A stretch of DNA of 64,000 bases, from positions 444,532 through 508,531 of the forward strand of contig NZ_KQ948147.1 in assembly GCF_001513955.1 (NCBI RefSeq), written 5' to 3'. This stretch comes from Streptomyces pseudovenezuelae. GTDB lineage: Bacteria > Actinomycetota > Actinomycetes > Streptomycetales > Streptomycetaceae. This document shows, piece by piece, positions 25,132 through 32,762 of this stretch. Below the pieces are notes generated by a model. It had not been told where the DNA came from. It searched no databases and saw only the letters and a program-made list of their open reading frames with translations. The position numbers were made by a program, and so were the translations under genes. The first letter of the stretch is position 1; every line of letters starts with the position of its first letter.

Positions 25132-26529
25132 ATGACGGAAATTCTTGTGCAGGCGACTTCGGGGGACCGGCTTCCTCCCGTGACCAGGGTGGTGGAGCAC
25201 CCGGCATGGCCTGTGCTCAAGGATGCCGTGGAGCGGATCCGGCCATGGCAGTCCAAGGACGGGTCGATCGACTTCGAGGCCGACGGTGCCCCCGCGCGCG
25301 AGGAGGCCGAGGCCGCCGTACGGCGTGTCGTCGAGGCGGTGCAGGAGCTGTCGCCGCTGCTGCCGCACGACGCCGACTACCACGGTGCCCTCGCCAAGGA
25401 CCTCACGCGCTGGTCCGAGGGCGGCTTCGAGGTGCCCGACTTCCTCGACTCCCTGCTGGCCTTCCAGCCCGCGGCGAACCGCGCGGACGGCCTCCAGCAC
25501 CTGGTCGTCTTCCCGATGTACACGCAGAACGGCAACCCGGACCGCAACCTGGAGGCGGTCGTGCTGCGCATGGTCTGGCCCGAGTGGCTGGCCGAGCTGG
25601 AGCGCACCCGCTACGACAACCCGCTGTTCTGCGGCATCAAGTTCGAGGACTTCACGGCCGGTTACGACACCAACTCGGCCGTCCTCTTCCCGGAGACCAT
25701 CGCCGTGCGCGAGGCGCCGGAACGATTCTCCTGGGGCGGTATCTTCTGCGACCGCGAGGCCGCCCGCTTCCGCCGGGTCACCGACGCCGCCGTCGGCATC
25801 CTGAGCGTCGAGCTGCCCGAGGACGTCGCCGCGATGGTCCACGACCAGAAGCGCTGCGAGGAGGCCTTCGTCCTGTGGGACATGGTCCACGACCGCACCC
25901 ACAGCCACGGCGACCTGCCCTTCGACCCGTTCATGATCAAGCAGCGCCAGCCGTTCTGGATGTACGGCCTCGAAGAGCTGCGCTGCGACCTCACCGCCTT
26001 CAAGGAGGCCGTGAAGCTGGAGGCCGACGGCGTCCCGCAGGCCCGTGACGTGCAGTACGCGGTCCTCTTCGACCGCATGTTCCGCTTCCCGGTCACCGGC
26101 GAGCGCGTGCGCAACTACGACGGGCTCGGCGGCCAGCTCCTCTTCGCCTACCTGCACAAGCACGACGTCGTGCGCTGGACCGACAACAAGCTGTTCATCG
26201 ACTGGCAGCGCGCCCCGCAGGTCACCAACCAGCTGTGCGCCGAGATCGAGGACCTCTACCGGGCGGGCATCGACCGCCCGAAGCTGGTCCACTGGTTCGC
26301 CGCGTACGACCTGGTGTCGCAGTACCTCGCTCCGCACCCGGGCTCCAGGTGGGCCAAGGGCCCGGACGCCCTCGACCTGTCCCAGCCGCCCCGGAAACTC
26401 GTCGATGACGTGCTTCCGGACGAGTTTCCGCTGAGCATGTTCTATGAGGCCCTCTCCAAAAAGCTCAAGAACGTGATCGCCTCCACCCGGGGCATCACGG
26501 CGGAGAGCGCCGAGCGGACCGCCGCGTGA
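25132..26529 (+). CDS. DUF6421 family protein
   Basis: This 465-residue soluble protein matches the actinobacterial family I recall as DUF6421; no function is known. A likely active or metal site is WDMVHDRTHSHGDLPFDPF near residue 245, rich in His and Asp. Other features are LLAFQPAANRADGLQHLVVF and PMYTQNGNPDRNLEAV. AAGGA precedes the ATG by 6 bases. It is the first gene of a tight operon with an SDR and a threonine-aldolase-like PLP enzyme, which suggests a role in amino or hydroxy acid metabolism. DUF6421 and aldolase genes together are, as far as I recall, conserved in Streptomyces. Confidence 0.85.
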   Translation: MTEILVQATSGDRLPPVTRVVEHPAWPVLKDAVERIRPWQSKDGSIDFEADGAPAREEAEAAVRRVVEAVQELSPLLPHDADYHGALAKDLTRWSEGGFEVPDFLDSLLAFQPAANRADGLQHLVVFPMYTQNGNPDRNLEAVVLRMVWPEWLAELERTRYDNPLFCGIKFEDFTAGYDTNSAVLFPETIAVREAPERFSWGGIFCDREAARFRRVTDAAVGILSVELPEDVAAMVHDQKRCEEAFVLWDMVHDRTHSHGDLPFDPFMIKQRQPFWMYGLEELRCDLTAFKEAVKLEADGVPQARDVQYAVLFDRMFRFPVTGERVRNYDGLGGQLLFAYLHKHDVVRWTDNKLFIDWQRAPQVTNQLCAEIEDLYRAGIDRPKLVHWFAAYDLVSQYLAPHPGSRWAKGPDALDLSQPPRKLVDDVLPDEFPLSMFYEALSKKLKNVIASTRGITAESAERTAA

Positions 26530-26591
26530 GCGAGCGCGGCACCGGGAACACTGCACAGGCCGCGCGGGCGGCTGCACAGGAGGCGAAGAAC

Positions 26592-27341
26592 ATGGTGGGG
26601 AACGGAGCTCTCAACGGTGCGGTGATCGCGGTGGCCGGCGCGGGTGGACCCGCCGGGCGCGCGGCACTCGTCCGGCTCGCCGAGGCCGGGGCGACCGTCG
26701 TCGCCGCGGACAACGACCCCGAGCGGCTCGCGGAGGCGGTGGGTGCCGCCCGGGACGCGGGCGGTGGCGCCACCGTCATCGGGGAGCCCGTCGACCTGCT
26801 GGACCTGGATTCCACCCGGCACTGGGCCGACGGGATCGAGAAGGAGTTCGGCCGGGTCGACGGCGTCGTCCACCTCGTGGGCGGCTGGCGCGGCAGCGAG
26901 ACCTTCATCAAGACCAGCCTCGACGACTGGGACTTCCTGGAGCTGCTGCTCATCCGCACCGTGCAGCACACCTCCCTCGCCTTCTCCGAGGCGCTGCAGC
27001 GCAGCGACCGCGGTCGTTACGTCCTGATCAGCGCGGCGGGCGCGAGCAACCCCACCGCGGGCAACGCCGCCTACGCCGCCGCCAAGGCCGCCGCCGAGGC
27101 CTGGACACTCGCCATGGCAGACTTCTTCCACAAGGCCGGGGCGGGTGCGGACCTCACCTCCGCCGCCACGATCCTGGTGGTGAAGGCCCTGGTGCACGAC
27201 GCCATGCGCGCCGAGCGCCCCAACGCGAAGTTCGCGGGTTTCACGGACGTCAGGGATCTGGCCGAGGCGATCGCCGGTGTCTGGGACAAGCCCGCCGCCG
27301 AAGTGAACGGAAACCGTCTGTGGCTCACCGAGAAGCCGTGA
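26592..27341 (+). CDS. Short-chain dehydrogenase/reductase
   Basis: This 249-residue Rossmann protein has IAVAGAGGPAGRAALVRLAE as the dinucleotide site, VVAADNDPERL after beta-2 (the Asp suggesting NAD preference) and a catalytic region with LISAAGAS and AAYAAAKAAAEAW carrying Tyr-x-x-x-Lys. ATG at 26592 is 8 bases after a full AGGAGG; an in-frame GTG at 26526 overlaps the DUF6421 stop by four bases and would add 22 residues. The last bases overlap the aldolase GTG. Confidence 0.87.
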   Translation: MVGNGALNGAVIAVAGAGGPAGRAALVRLAEAGATVVAADNDPERLAEAVGAARDAGGGATVIGEPVDLLDLDSTRHWADGIEKEFGRVDGVVHLVGGWRGSETFIKTSLDDWDFLELLLIRTVQHTSLAFSEALQRSDRGRYVLISAAGASNPTAGNAAYAAAKAAAEAWTLAMADFFHKAGAGADLTSAATILVVKALVHDAMRAERPNAKFAGFTDVRDLAEAIAGVWDKPAAEVNGNRLWLTEKP

Positions 27342-28408
27342 ATCCTCCGAAGACCGACGCCCGTCGCCATCACGACCCGGACGTCCGCGGCTTCGCCAGC
27401 GACAACTACGCCGGGGCCCACCCGGAGGTGCTCGCCGCCCTGGCCCTCGCCAACGGCGGGCACCAGGTCGCGTACGGCGAGGACGACTACACCGACAACC
27501 TCCAGCGGATCGTCCGCAGCCACTTCGGGGCCACGGCCGAGGCGTTCCCGGTCTTCAACGGCACCGGCGCCAACGTGGTCGCGCTCCAGGCGGTCACCGA
27601 CCGCTGGGGCGCGGTGATCTGCGCCGAGAGCGCGCACATCAACGTCGACGAGGGCGGCGCCCCCGAGCGGATGGGCGGCCTCAAGCTGCTCACCGTGCCG
27701 ACGCCGGACGGCAAGCTCACTCCCGAGCTGATCGACCGGCAGGCGTACGGCTGGGACGACGAGCACCGTGCGATGCCGCAGGTCGTCTCGATCACCCAGA
27801 GCACCGAGCTCGGCACCCTCTACACGCCCGACGAGATCCACGCGATCTGCGACCACGCGCACGCGCACGGCATGAAGGTCCACCTGGACGGCTCCCGCAT
27901 AGCCAACGCGGCCGCCTCCCTGGACGTCCCCATGCGGACGTTCACCAACGCGGTCGGCGTCGACATCCTCTCCCTGGGCGGGACGAAGAACGGCGCGCTG
28001 TTCGGCGAGGCGGTCGTGGTGATCAACCAGGACGCGGTCTCCCACATGAAGCACCTGCGCAAGCTGTCCATGCAGCTCGCCTCCAAGATGCGTTTCGTGT
28101 CGGTGCAGTTGGAGGCCCTGCTCGCCAAGGACCTGTGGCTGCGCAACGCCCGCCACTCCAACGAGATGGCCCAGCGGCTGGCGGAGGGCGTCCGTGCCGT
28201 CCACGGCGTCGAGATCCTCTACCCGGTCCAGGCCAACGGCGTGTTCGCCAAGCTCCCGCACGACGTGAGCGAGCGCCTCCAGAAGCGCTTCCGTTTCTAC
28301 TTCTGGGACGAGGCCGAGGGCGTCGTCCGCTGGATGTGCGCCTTCGACACCAGCGAGGACGACGTGGACACGTTCGTGGCTGCGCTGAAGGAGGAGATGG
28401 CGCGCTAG
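27338..28408 (+). CDS. Threonine-aldolase-type PLP enzyme (beta-eliminating lyase)
   Basis: This 356-residue fold-type-I PLP enzyme probably cleaves L-threonine or a related beta-hydroxy amino acid to glycine and an aldehyde. FASDNYAGAHPEVLAAL with GEDDYTDNL opens the protein, VFNGTGANVVAL binds the cofactor phosphate, KVHLDGSRIANAAA holds the PLP-ring Asp, and SLGGTKNGALFG near residue 216 the Schiff-base Lys. GTG at 27338 gives a GTGA overlap with the SDR gene; GTG at 27320 is in frame as well. As last gene of the DUF6421 operon it suggests that the SDR oxidises or reduces the aldehyde or hydroxy acid. Confidence 0.9.
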   Translation: MNPPKTDARRHHDPDVRGFASDNYAGAHPEVLAALALANGGHQVAYGEDDYTDNLQRIVRSHFGATAEAFPVFNGTGANVVALQAVTDRWGAVICAESAHINVDEGGAPERMGGLKLLTVPTPDGKLTPELIDRQAYGWDDEHRAMPQVVSITQSTELGTLYTPDEIHAICDHAHAHGMKVHLDGSRIANAAASLDVPMRTFTNAVGVDILSLGGTKNGALFGEAVVVINQDAVSHMKHLRKLSMQLASKMRFVSVQLEALLAKDLWLRNARHSNEMAQRLAEGVRAVHGVEILYPVQANGVFAKLPHDVSERLQKRFRFYFWDEAEGVVRWMCAFDTSEDDVDTFVAALKEEMAR

Positions 28409-28449
28409 GCGCGCGCCGGGCCGCGGCACGGCTGTGCTTGCATGCCGGT

Positions 28450-28962
28450 GTGGACAAGACACCGGGCCGGGTCCGGCCGAGGACCGAGGACGACCTCCGG
28501 GCATGCGTGCGAGTGCTGGGGGAGGTGCACCGGCAGGACGGTTACCCGGTGAACTGGCCTGCCCGGCCCGGCGAGTGGCTGACGCATGCTGCGGCGCTGG
28601 GCAACTGGGTCGCCGATCTGGACGGCCGGGTGGCGGGCCACGTCGGCCTCACCCGCAGCGCCGAGGGCGACCTGGCCCCGGTCCTGTGGGGCGAGCGCAA
28701 CGGCACGAGCGGGGAACGGGCCGCGGTGGTCGGCCGGTTGTTCGTCGCCCCGTGGGCGAGGGGGCACGGGATCGGTGCCCTGCTGATGGGGCGAGCGGTG
28801 GCGGAAGCACGGCACCGCGGCCTGCATCCGGTGCTCGACGTGGTCGCGTCCGACACCGCCGCGGCGGCCCTGTACGAACGGCTGGGCTGGACGCGGCTCG
28901 CCACGGTCGAGCAGCGCTGGAGCGCGTCCCAGGTGGTGACCGTCCATTGCTACGCCGCATAA
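28450..28962 (+). CDS. GNAT family N-acetyltransferase
   Basis: The 170-residue protein has the GNAT core: RPRTEDDLRACVRVLGEV, the CoA-binding RLFVAPWARGHGIGALLMGRAVAEA (R-G-H-G-I-G), LDVVASDTAAAALYERLGW and a terminal strand. The GTG at 28450 has no Shine-Dalgarno sequence, so the start is unsure. It follows the aldolase gene by 41 bases. Its TAA is followed in the same frame by the broken transglutaminase-like sequence. Confidence 0.85.
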   Translation: MDKTPGRVRPRTEDDLRACVRVLGEVHRQDGYPVNWPARPGEWLTHAAALGNWVADLDGRVAGHVGLTRSAEGDLAPVLWGERNGTSGERAAVVGRLFVAPWARGHGIGALLMGRAVAEARHRGLHPVLDVVASDTAAAALYERLGWTRLATVEQRWSASQVVTVHCYAA

Positions 28963-29307
28963 ATATGCGGAAACTATGCGCGGCTGGCCTTCGAGTTCGT
29001 CCGCGAGGCGATCCCGCACTCCCAGGACTCCGGCGACCTCCGCGTCACCTGGCGGGCCTCCGACGTCCTGGAGCAGGGCACCGGCATCTGCATCCACGCC
29101 CGGCTTGTTGCCCCGGGGGTCCTGGCGGTGCCAGGCGACGCCCGGTTCTCCCTCGACGGCGAGCGGCTGGCCTTCACGCCGGATCCGAAGTCCAATGAGA
29201 TGGACTGTCCGGTCCTGTACGCTGAACCGCACCCGACCGTCCTGAGCGTCCTCCAGGCCGCCCCCGACCGGCCGTACCTCTGGAAGACACTTCCCACCGC
29301 ACTCTGA
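28963..29307 (+). pseudogene. Transglutaminase-like protease remnant with internal inversion
   Basis: The frame after the GNAT stop reads YARLAFEFVREAIPHS, RVTWRASDVLEQGTGIC and, later, ARFSLDGERLAFTP and AEPHPTVLSVL, ending LPTAL. This is the Streptomyces transglutaminase-like family: SDVLEQ-GTGIC holds the catalytic Cys. The family also needs a His and an Asp (in D-x-RGNK). These are missing from the forward frame, but bases 29092-29139 read backwards encode VAWHRQDPRGNKPGVD. Turning that 48-bp block round in place restores GVDARFSLDGE exactly. The protein lacks its N-terminus and start codon and the His region. So the gene was deleted and inverted. GC and codon use are still coding-like, so the damage may be recent. 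Confidence 0.85.
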
Positions 29308-29315
29308 GGCACCCG

Positions 29316-30032
29316 ATGACCCTCTCCCTGACCGTGTCCGACGAGGTGCGCGCCCTCGCACCCGGCTTCACGCACCTCGCCGTCGAGGCCCACGGACTGA
29401 CCAACGGGCCCAGCACCGACGCCAGTTCGGCGCTGCTCGACGAGGCGGCCCGCCGGCTCGCCGTACGACTGGACGGGCGCGCCCCGCACGAGGACCCGCA
29501 CATGGCGGCCTGGCGTGAGGTCTACACGGCGTTCGGCTCGAAGCCGTCGCGCACCCGCAACTCGGCGGAAGCGCTGGCGAAGAGGGCGCTGTCGGACGCG
29601 GGGCTGCCCCGCATCAACCTCCTGGTCGACCTCTACAACGCGATCAGCGTCGCGCACCTCGTCCCCGTCGGCGGCGAGGACCTCGACCGCGTCCGGGGCG
29701 GGATGCGTCTCGTCCGGGCCGCCGGTGACGAGGACTTCGTGACCATGGCCGGCGGCGAGGAGGTCGTCGAGCACCCCGACCCCGGTGAGGTGGTCTGGCG
29801 GGACGAGGCCGGCGTGACCTGCCGTCGCTGGAACTGGCGCCAGGGTCCGCGCACCAGGCTCACCGAGCAGACGGTCTCGGGCGTCTTCCTGCTGGAGGCC
29901 ATGGCCCCGATGCCGCTCGCCGACGTGGCGAAGGCGGCCACGGAACTGGCCGAACTGCTGGAGGAGTTCAGCCCGGGGGCGCGGATCGAGGTGGCTACCG
30001 AGCCTCTGCCTCGCGCACCTGCTCCGGAGTAG
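29316..30032 (+). CDS. B3/B4 domain protein (PheRS-beta-like tRNA-editing fold)
   Basis: This 238-residue protein is a stand-alone B3/B4 domain, the editing module of the phenylalanyl-tRNA synthetase beta chain. AWREVYTAFGSKPSRTRNSAEALAKR and PRINLLVDLYNAISVAHLVPVGGED are the family motifs. Free-standing forms are thought to hydrolyse mischarged tRNA or act on an unknown amino acid ester; this is unproven. GAGG lies 6 bases before the ATG. The 38 last bases overlap the end of the convergent acyltransferase gene. Confidence 0.88.
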   Translation: MTLSLTVSDEVRALAPGFTHLAVEAHGLTNGPSTDASSALLDEAARRLAVRLDGRAPHEDPHMAAWREVYTAFGSKPSRTRNSAEALAKRALSDAGLPRINLLVDLYNAISVAHLVPVGGEDLDRVRGGMRLVRAAGDEDFVTMAGGEEVVEHPDPGEVVWRDEAGVTCRRWNWRQGPRTRLTEQTVSGVFLLEAMAPMPLADVAKAATELAELLEEFSPGARIEVATEPLPRAPAPE

Positions 30033-30723
30033 GCGCCGTACCCCCGAGATGGGCCGGCATCCACCATGTGTCGTCCGGCCCCTTGGGGCGCACCGGGTAG
30101 GCCCGCTGGGCCGCTTCCAGCAGCTCGTTGACCCGCTCGCGCACCTGCCGGGTGATCGCGCCCGCGTACTTGTCGCGGGACGCCTCGATCGCTTCGCCGA
30201 CCCGCATGGTGATCGGGAGGTGGCTGCGCTTGAAGTTGCGCGGTTGCCCCTTGGTCCACAGTCGCTGCGTGCCCCAGACGGCCATCGGGATCAGCGGGAC
30301 CCCGGCCTCCTGTGCCATCCGCGCCGCACCCGACTTGAAGCTCTTCAGCGTGAAGGACTGCGAGATCGTCGCCTCCGGGAAGACCCCGACGATCTCTCCC
30401 GACCGCAGCGACTCCAGGGCATGGGCGTACGCCGTCTCGCCCTGTGTGCGGTCGACCGGGATGTGCTTCATCCCGCGCATCAGCGGGCCCGAGACCTTGT
30501 GGCGGAAGACGGACTCCTTCGCCATGAAGCGCACGAGACGCTTCTGCGGGAGCGCGGCCAGGCCGTTGAAGACGAAGTCCAGGTAGCTGATGTGGTTGCT
30601 CACCAGCACGGCACCGCCCGAGCGCGGGATGTTTTCCGAACCCTTGCAGTCGATCTTGAGATCCCAGGCCTTGAACAGGGCCTGGGCGAATCCGACGACG
30701 GGACGGTAGACAAGCTCTGCCAT
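29995..30723 (-). CDS. 1-acyl-sn-glycerol-3-phosphate acyltransferase family
   Basis: This 242-residue PlsC-type acyltransferase adds an acyl chain to lysophosphatidate or a related lipid. VSNHISYLDFVF has the His-x4-Asp motif (near residue 42), IPVDRTQGETAY follows, GVFPEATI holds block III and VPLIPMAVWG block IV. A hydrophobic N-terminal stretch could associate with the membrane. The region upstream has a TACG-type dyad. It converges on the B3/B4 gene. Confidence 0.9.
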   Translation of the reverse strand: MAELVYRPVVGFAQALFKAWDLKIDCKGSENIPRSGGAVLVSNHISYLDFVFNGLAALPQKRLVRFMAKESVFRHKVSGPLMRGMKHIPVDRTQGETAYAHALESLRSGEIVGVFPEATISQSFTLKSFKSGAARMAQEAGVPLIPMAVWGTQRLWTKGQPRNFKRSHLPITMRVGEAIEASRDKYAGAITRQVRERVNELLEAAQRAYPVRPKGPDDTWWMPAHLGGTAPTPEQVREAEAR

Positions 30724-30774
30724 GGGCGGGGTGAGCCCTTCCTGCTCTGCCTGGGAAGCCGACTCCCCGGCAAT

Positions 30775-30800
30775 AAGTTACGCAGCCGTAGGTTTACGGC
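30775..30800 (-). promoter_or_regulatory. Imperfect dyad upstream of the acyltransferase gene
   Basis: AAGTTACG-CAGC-CGTAGGTT (30775-30794) is a 20-base dyad with 6 of 8 arm matches, overlapping the perfect GCCGTA/TACGGC pair (30785-30800). It lies 50-80 bases before the acyltransferase start. It looks like a TetR-type lipid-gene operator, but its regulator is not known. Confidence 0.4.
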
Positions 30801-30911
30801 ATCTCGCAGATCGTGCCCGAAGAACGGGCGGGGAGCCAGTCCTGGTGCCCGCCCGGAGCGAGATTCTCGTCACGTCTGCCCAGTGATCCACCTTGGGCTT
30901 TTAATCCTTCT

Positions 30912-31328
30912 TTACTCCGCGCGAACCGTCACCCGCCGCACGAGCAGGTACATCTCGCATCCCAGGCAGTACCCGAAGGTGGCGTTGAGGAAGGCCGCCG
31001 CGAGCGCCGCTCCGGTGGCGGCGAGCCCGAGCCACTCCGGTCCGATCCCGTATCCCACGAGCCCGAGGGCCGCGAAGGTCAGACCCACGGCCTGCGCGAA
31101 CCGTGGCGGTTCGGGTGCCTCGAACTCGGTCGGCGGGCCGATCCGCGGCCGTACGACCGCGCGGAACAGCAGGCCGTAGGGCGAACGTCCCACTCCGCCG
31201 GCCGCGCCCAGCGCGAACGCCAGCGTCTGCCAGACCAGCAGCCAGACGCTGCCCGTGATCAGAACGGCCGCCAGCACGACGGTCGTCACGGCCGCGCCGA
31301 AACGCGGCCCCCTTGCATCGATGTCCAT
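30912..31328 (-). CDS. DUF4395 membrane protein
   Basis: This 138-residue protein has four hydrophobic helices and the DUF4395 end NATFGYCLGCEMYLLVRR, where C-x-x-C faces the cytosolic side of the last helix. Two such cysteines next to a thioredoxin gene suggest sulfur or redox traffic. The gene is divergent from the thioredoxin-like gene by 60 bases, a common pairing. Confidence 0.87.
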   Translation of the reverse strand: MDIDARGPRFGAAVTTVVLAAVLITGSVWLLVWQTLAFALGAAGGVGRSPYGLLFRAVVRPRIGPPTEFEAPEPPRFAQAVGLTFAALGLVGYGIGPEWLGLAATGAALAAAFLNATFGYCLGCEMYLLVRRVTVRAE

Positions 31329-31388
31329 GAATCAAGCATTCCGCAACGGAAAGACCTGGGGGAGGCGGGAATCTTTGCAGTCTCGTGA

Positions 31389-31817
31389 ATGCTGATGCGG
31401 AGGATGACCGGACTTGTGGTGTGCGTGGCGGTGCTCGCGGCGGCGAGCGCCTATGGAGTGCTGCAACGGCGGAGGAACGGGAGAGTGCGGGTGCGCGGGC
31501 GCGACGACGGCAAGAGGCTCGGCGCCGCCGAGTTGGGCGCGGAACTCGGTGAGCGCGCCACGCTCGTCCAGTTCTCCAGCGCCTTCTGCGCGCCCTGCCG
31601 GGCGACCCGCCGGGTGCTCGGCGAGGTCGCCGCAGTGGTTCCCGGCGTGAGCCATGTCGAGATCGACGCCGAGGACAACCTCGACCTCGTCCGTGCGCTC
31701 GACATCCTCAAGACGCCGACCGTGCTGGTCCTCGACGCCGACGGCAGGGTCGTGCGTCGGGCCACCGGTCAGCCGCGCAAGGCGGACGTCATCGCGGCGA
31801 TCGGAGAGGCGGTGTGA
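31389..31817 (+). CDS. Membrane-anchored thioredoxin-like protein
   Basis: This protein of up to 142 residues has one N-terminal membrane helix (GLVVCVAVLAAASAYGVL) followed by a thioredoxin domain with FSSAFCAPCRATRRVL (active-site Cys-x-x-Cys near residue 68; Phe replaces the usual Trp) and the cis-proline loop LKTPTVLVLD. The start is unclear among ATGs at 31389, 31395 and 31404. It probably keeps a reduced thiol at the membrane, maybe together with the divergent DUF4395 protein. Confidence 0.88.
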   Translation: MLMRRMTGLVVCVAVLAAASAYGVLQRRRNGRVRVRGRDDGKRLGAAELGAELGERATLVQFSSAFCAPCRATRRVLGEVAAVVPGVSHVEIDAEDNLDLVRALDILKTPTVLVLDADGRVVRRATGQPRKADVIAAIGEAV

Positions 31818-31900
31818 GGCCGGGTGCGCGCACGGTGAGGCATCTCCCATATGCCGGAACCCACTTGACTGTGCACCGCACCTATCGTCAGCCTGACCGT

Positions 31901-31981
31901 ATGCCCAGGGAACTCCTTCTGTTCGGGCGGGTCCACGTCGACCTCGCCCGTACCGCGAGCGCGCGCTGTCCGGTCTGTTGA
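31901..31981 (+). CDS. Cysteine leader peptide (26 aa)
   Basis: A 26-codon frame from ATG 31901 encodes MPRELLLFGRVHVDLARTAS followed by ARCPVC and stop. It matches the actinobacterial leader-peptide pattern (R-x-HVDL-x-R-x-x-SA-x-C) known upstream of sulfur-metabolism genes, where cysteine codons at the end act as the sensor. Codons 5-7 contain TCCTTCTG (31914-31921), which is an exact complement of CAGAAGGA (32011-32018), the Shine-Dalgarno region of the flavin reductase. So leader translation could expose or hide that ribosome site. The peptide is followed by the flavin reductase gene after 44 bases. Confidence 0.8.
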   Translation: MPRELLLFGRVHVDLARTASARCPVC

Positions 31982-32025
31982 GCAGTCACGGTCCGGCTCG
32001 ACACTCCTCGCAGAAGGAACACCGC

Positions 32026-32535
32026 ATGACGGCCCCGTCCGACCTCGGCAGCCCCCGGCTCGCCTCGCCCGACCTCCTGCGCTCCGTCTTCCGGCGGCAC
32101 GCGGCGGGAGTCGCCGTGATCACCGCGAGCGGTGACGCCGGCCCCGTCGGCTTCACCGCCACCTCCCTCGCGTCGGTCTCCGCCGAACCCCCCATGCTGT
32201 CCTTCGGGATCGGCACGGGCGCCTCCAGCTGGCCCGCGATGTCCCGGGCCGACCACGTCGGCGTGCACATACTCGGCGAGCACCAGGAGGAGCTGGCGGC
32301 CACCTTCGCCCGCAGCGGCGCCGACCGGTTCGGCGCGCCCACCGCCTGGCGCGAGGGGCCCGAAGGCGTCCCCGTCCTGGACGACGTGCTCGCCTGGCTG
32401 GTGTGCCGGGTCCACGCACGCGTGCCCGCCGGTGATCACCGCATCGTGCTGGCCGAGGTGCGGCTCGGGGACCACGAAGGCGTCGGCCGGCCGCTGCTCT
32501 ACCACCAGGGCCGGTTCAACGGCCTGCGCGACTGA
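32026..32535 (+). CDS. Flavin reductase family protein
   Basis: This 169-residue FMN-binding split-barrel protein supplies reduced flavin to partner monooxygenases. VFRRHAAGVAVITASG, PVGFTATSLASVSAEPPMLSFG and VHILGEHQEELAATFA are class markers, and the C-terminus (LLYHQGRFNGL) is typical. AAGGA lies 8 bases before the ATG. The cysteine leader peptide upstream implies control by sulfur supply, as for reductases of alkanesulfonate-type monooxygenases; a partner oxygenase is not in this window. Confidence 0.9.
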   Translation: MTAPSDLGSPRLASPDLLRSVFRRHAAGVAVITASGDAGPVGFTATSLASVSAEPPMLSFGIGTGASSWPAMSRADHVGVHILGEHQEELAATFARSGADRFGAPTAWREGPEGVPVLDDVLAWLVCRVHARVPAGDHRIVLAEVRLGDHEGVGRPLLYHQGRFNGLRD

Positions 32536-32612
32536 TCGGCTCGCCGAGGCTTCCCGCCGGGCTGCGGGGCCGTCGAGTTCCGATTACGCTGCGTTGCGAA
32601 GGTCACAGTTCA

Positions 32613-32731
32613 AAGCGCTTGCTTAGCGGGCACATGCTGGATGTACTGGTGAGTAATATTGCGGTCGGAGCACAGCCCGCCCCGACCGGGATCGGCCGCT
32701 TGGGGCGCCTATGCTGCCTGCAAGAGGCAGC
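32613..32731 (+). promoter_or_regulatory. Regulatory region upstream of etfB
   Basis: The 227-base gap before etfB has three signals: the palindrome AAGCGCTT (32613-32620) in CAAAGCGCTTGCTTAG, the dyad TACT-GGTG-AGTA (32644-32655) overlapping a -10-like TAATAT (32654-32659), and a perfect 7-bp hairpin GCTGCCT-GCAAG-AGGCAGC (32713-32731). The first two resemble fatty-acid-degradation TetR operators. Confidence 0.45.
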
Positions 32732-32762
32732 CGAAAAATGACGATGCAGTAGGAGAGTCGGC

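Noticed and set aside
31865..31888. TTGACT and TATCGT as promoter of the cysteine leader peptide
   Set aside because: They are only 12 bases apart, too short for a normal sigma-70 promoter; no better -35 found.
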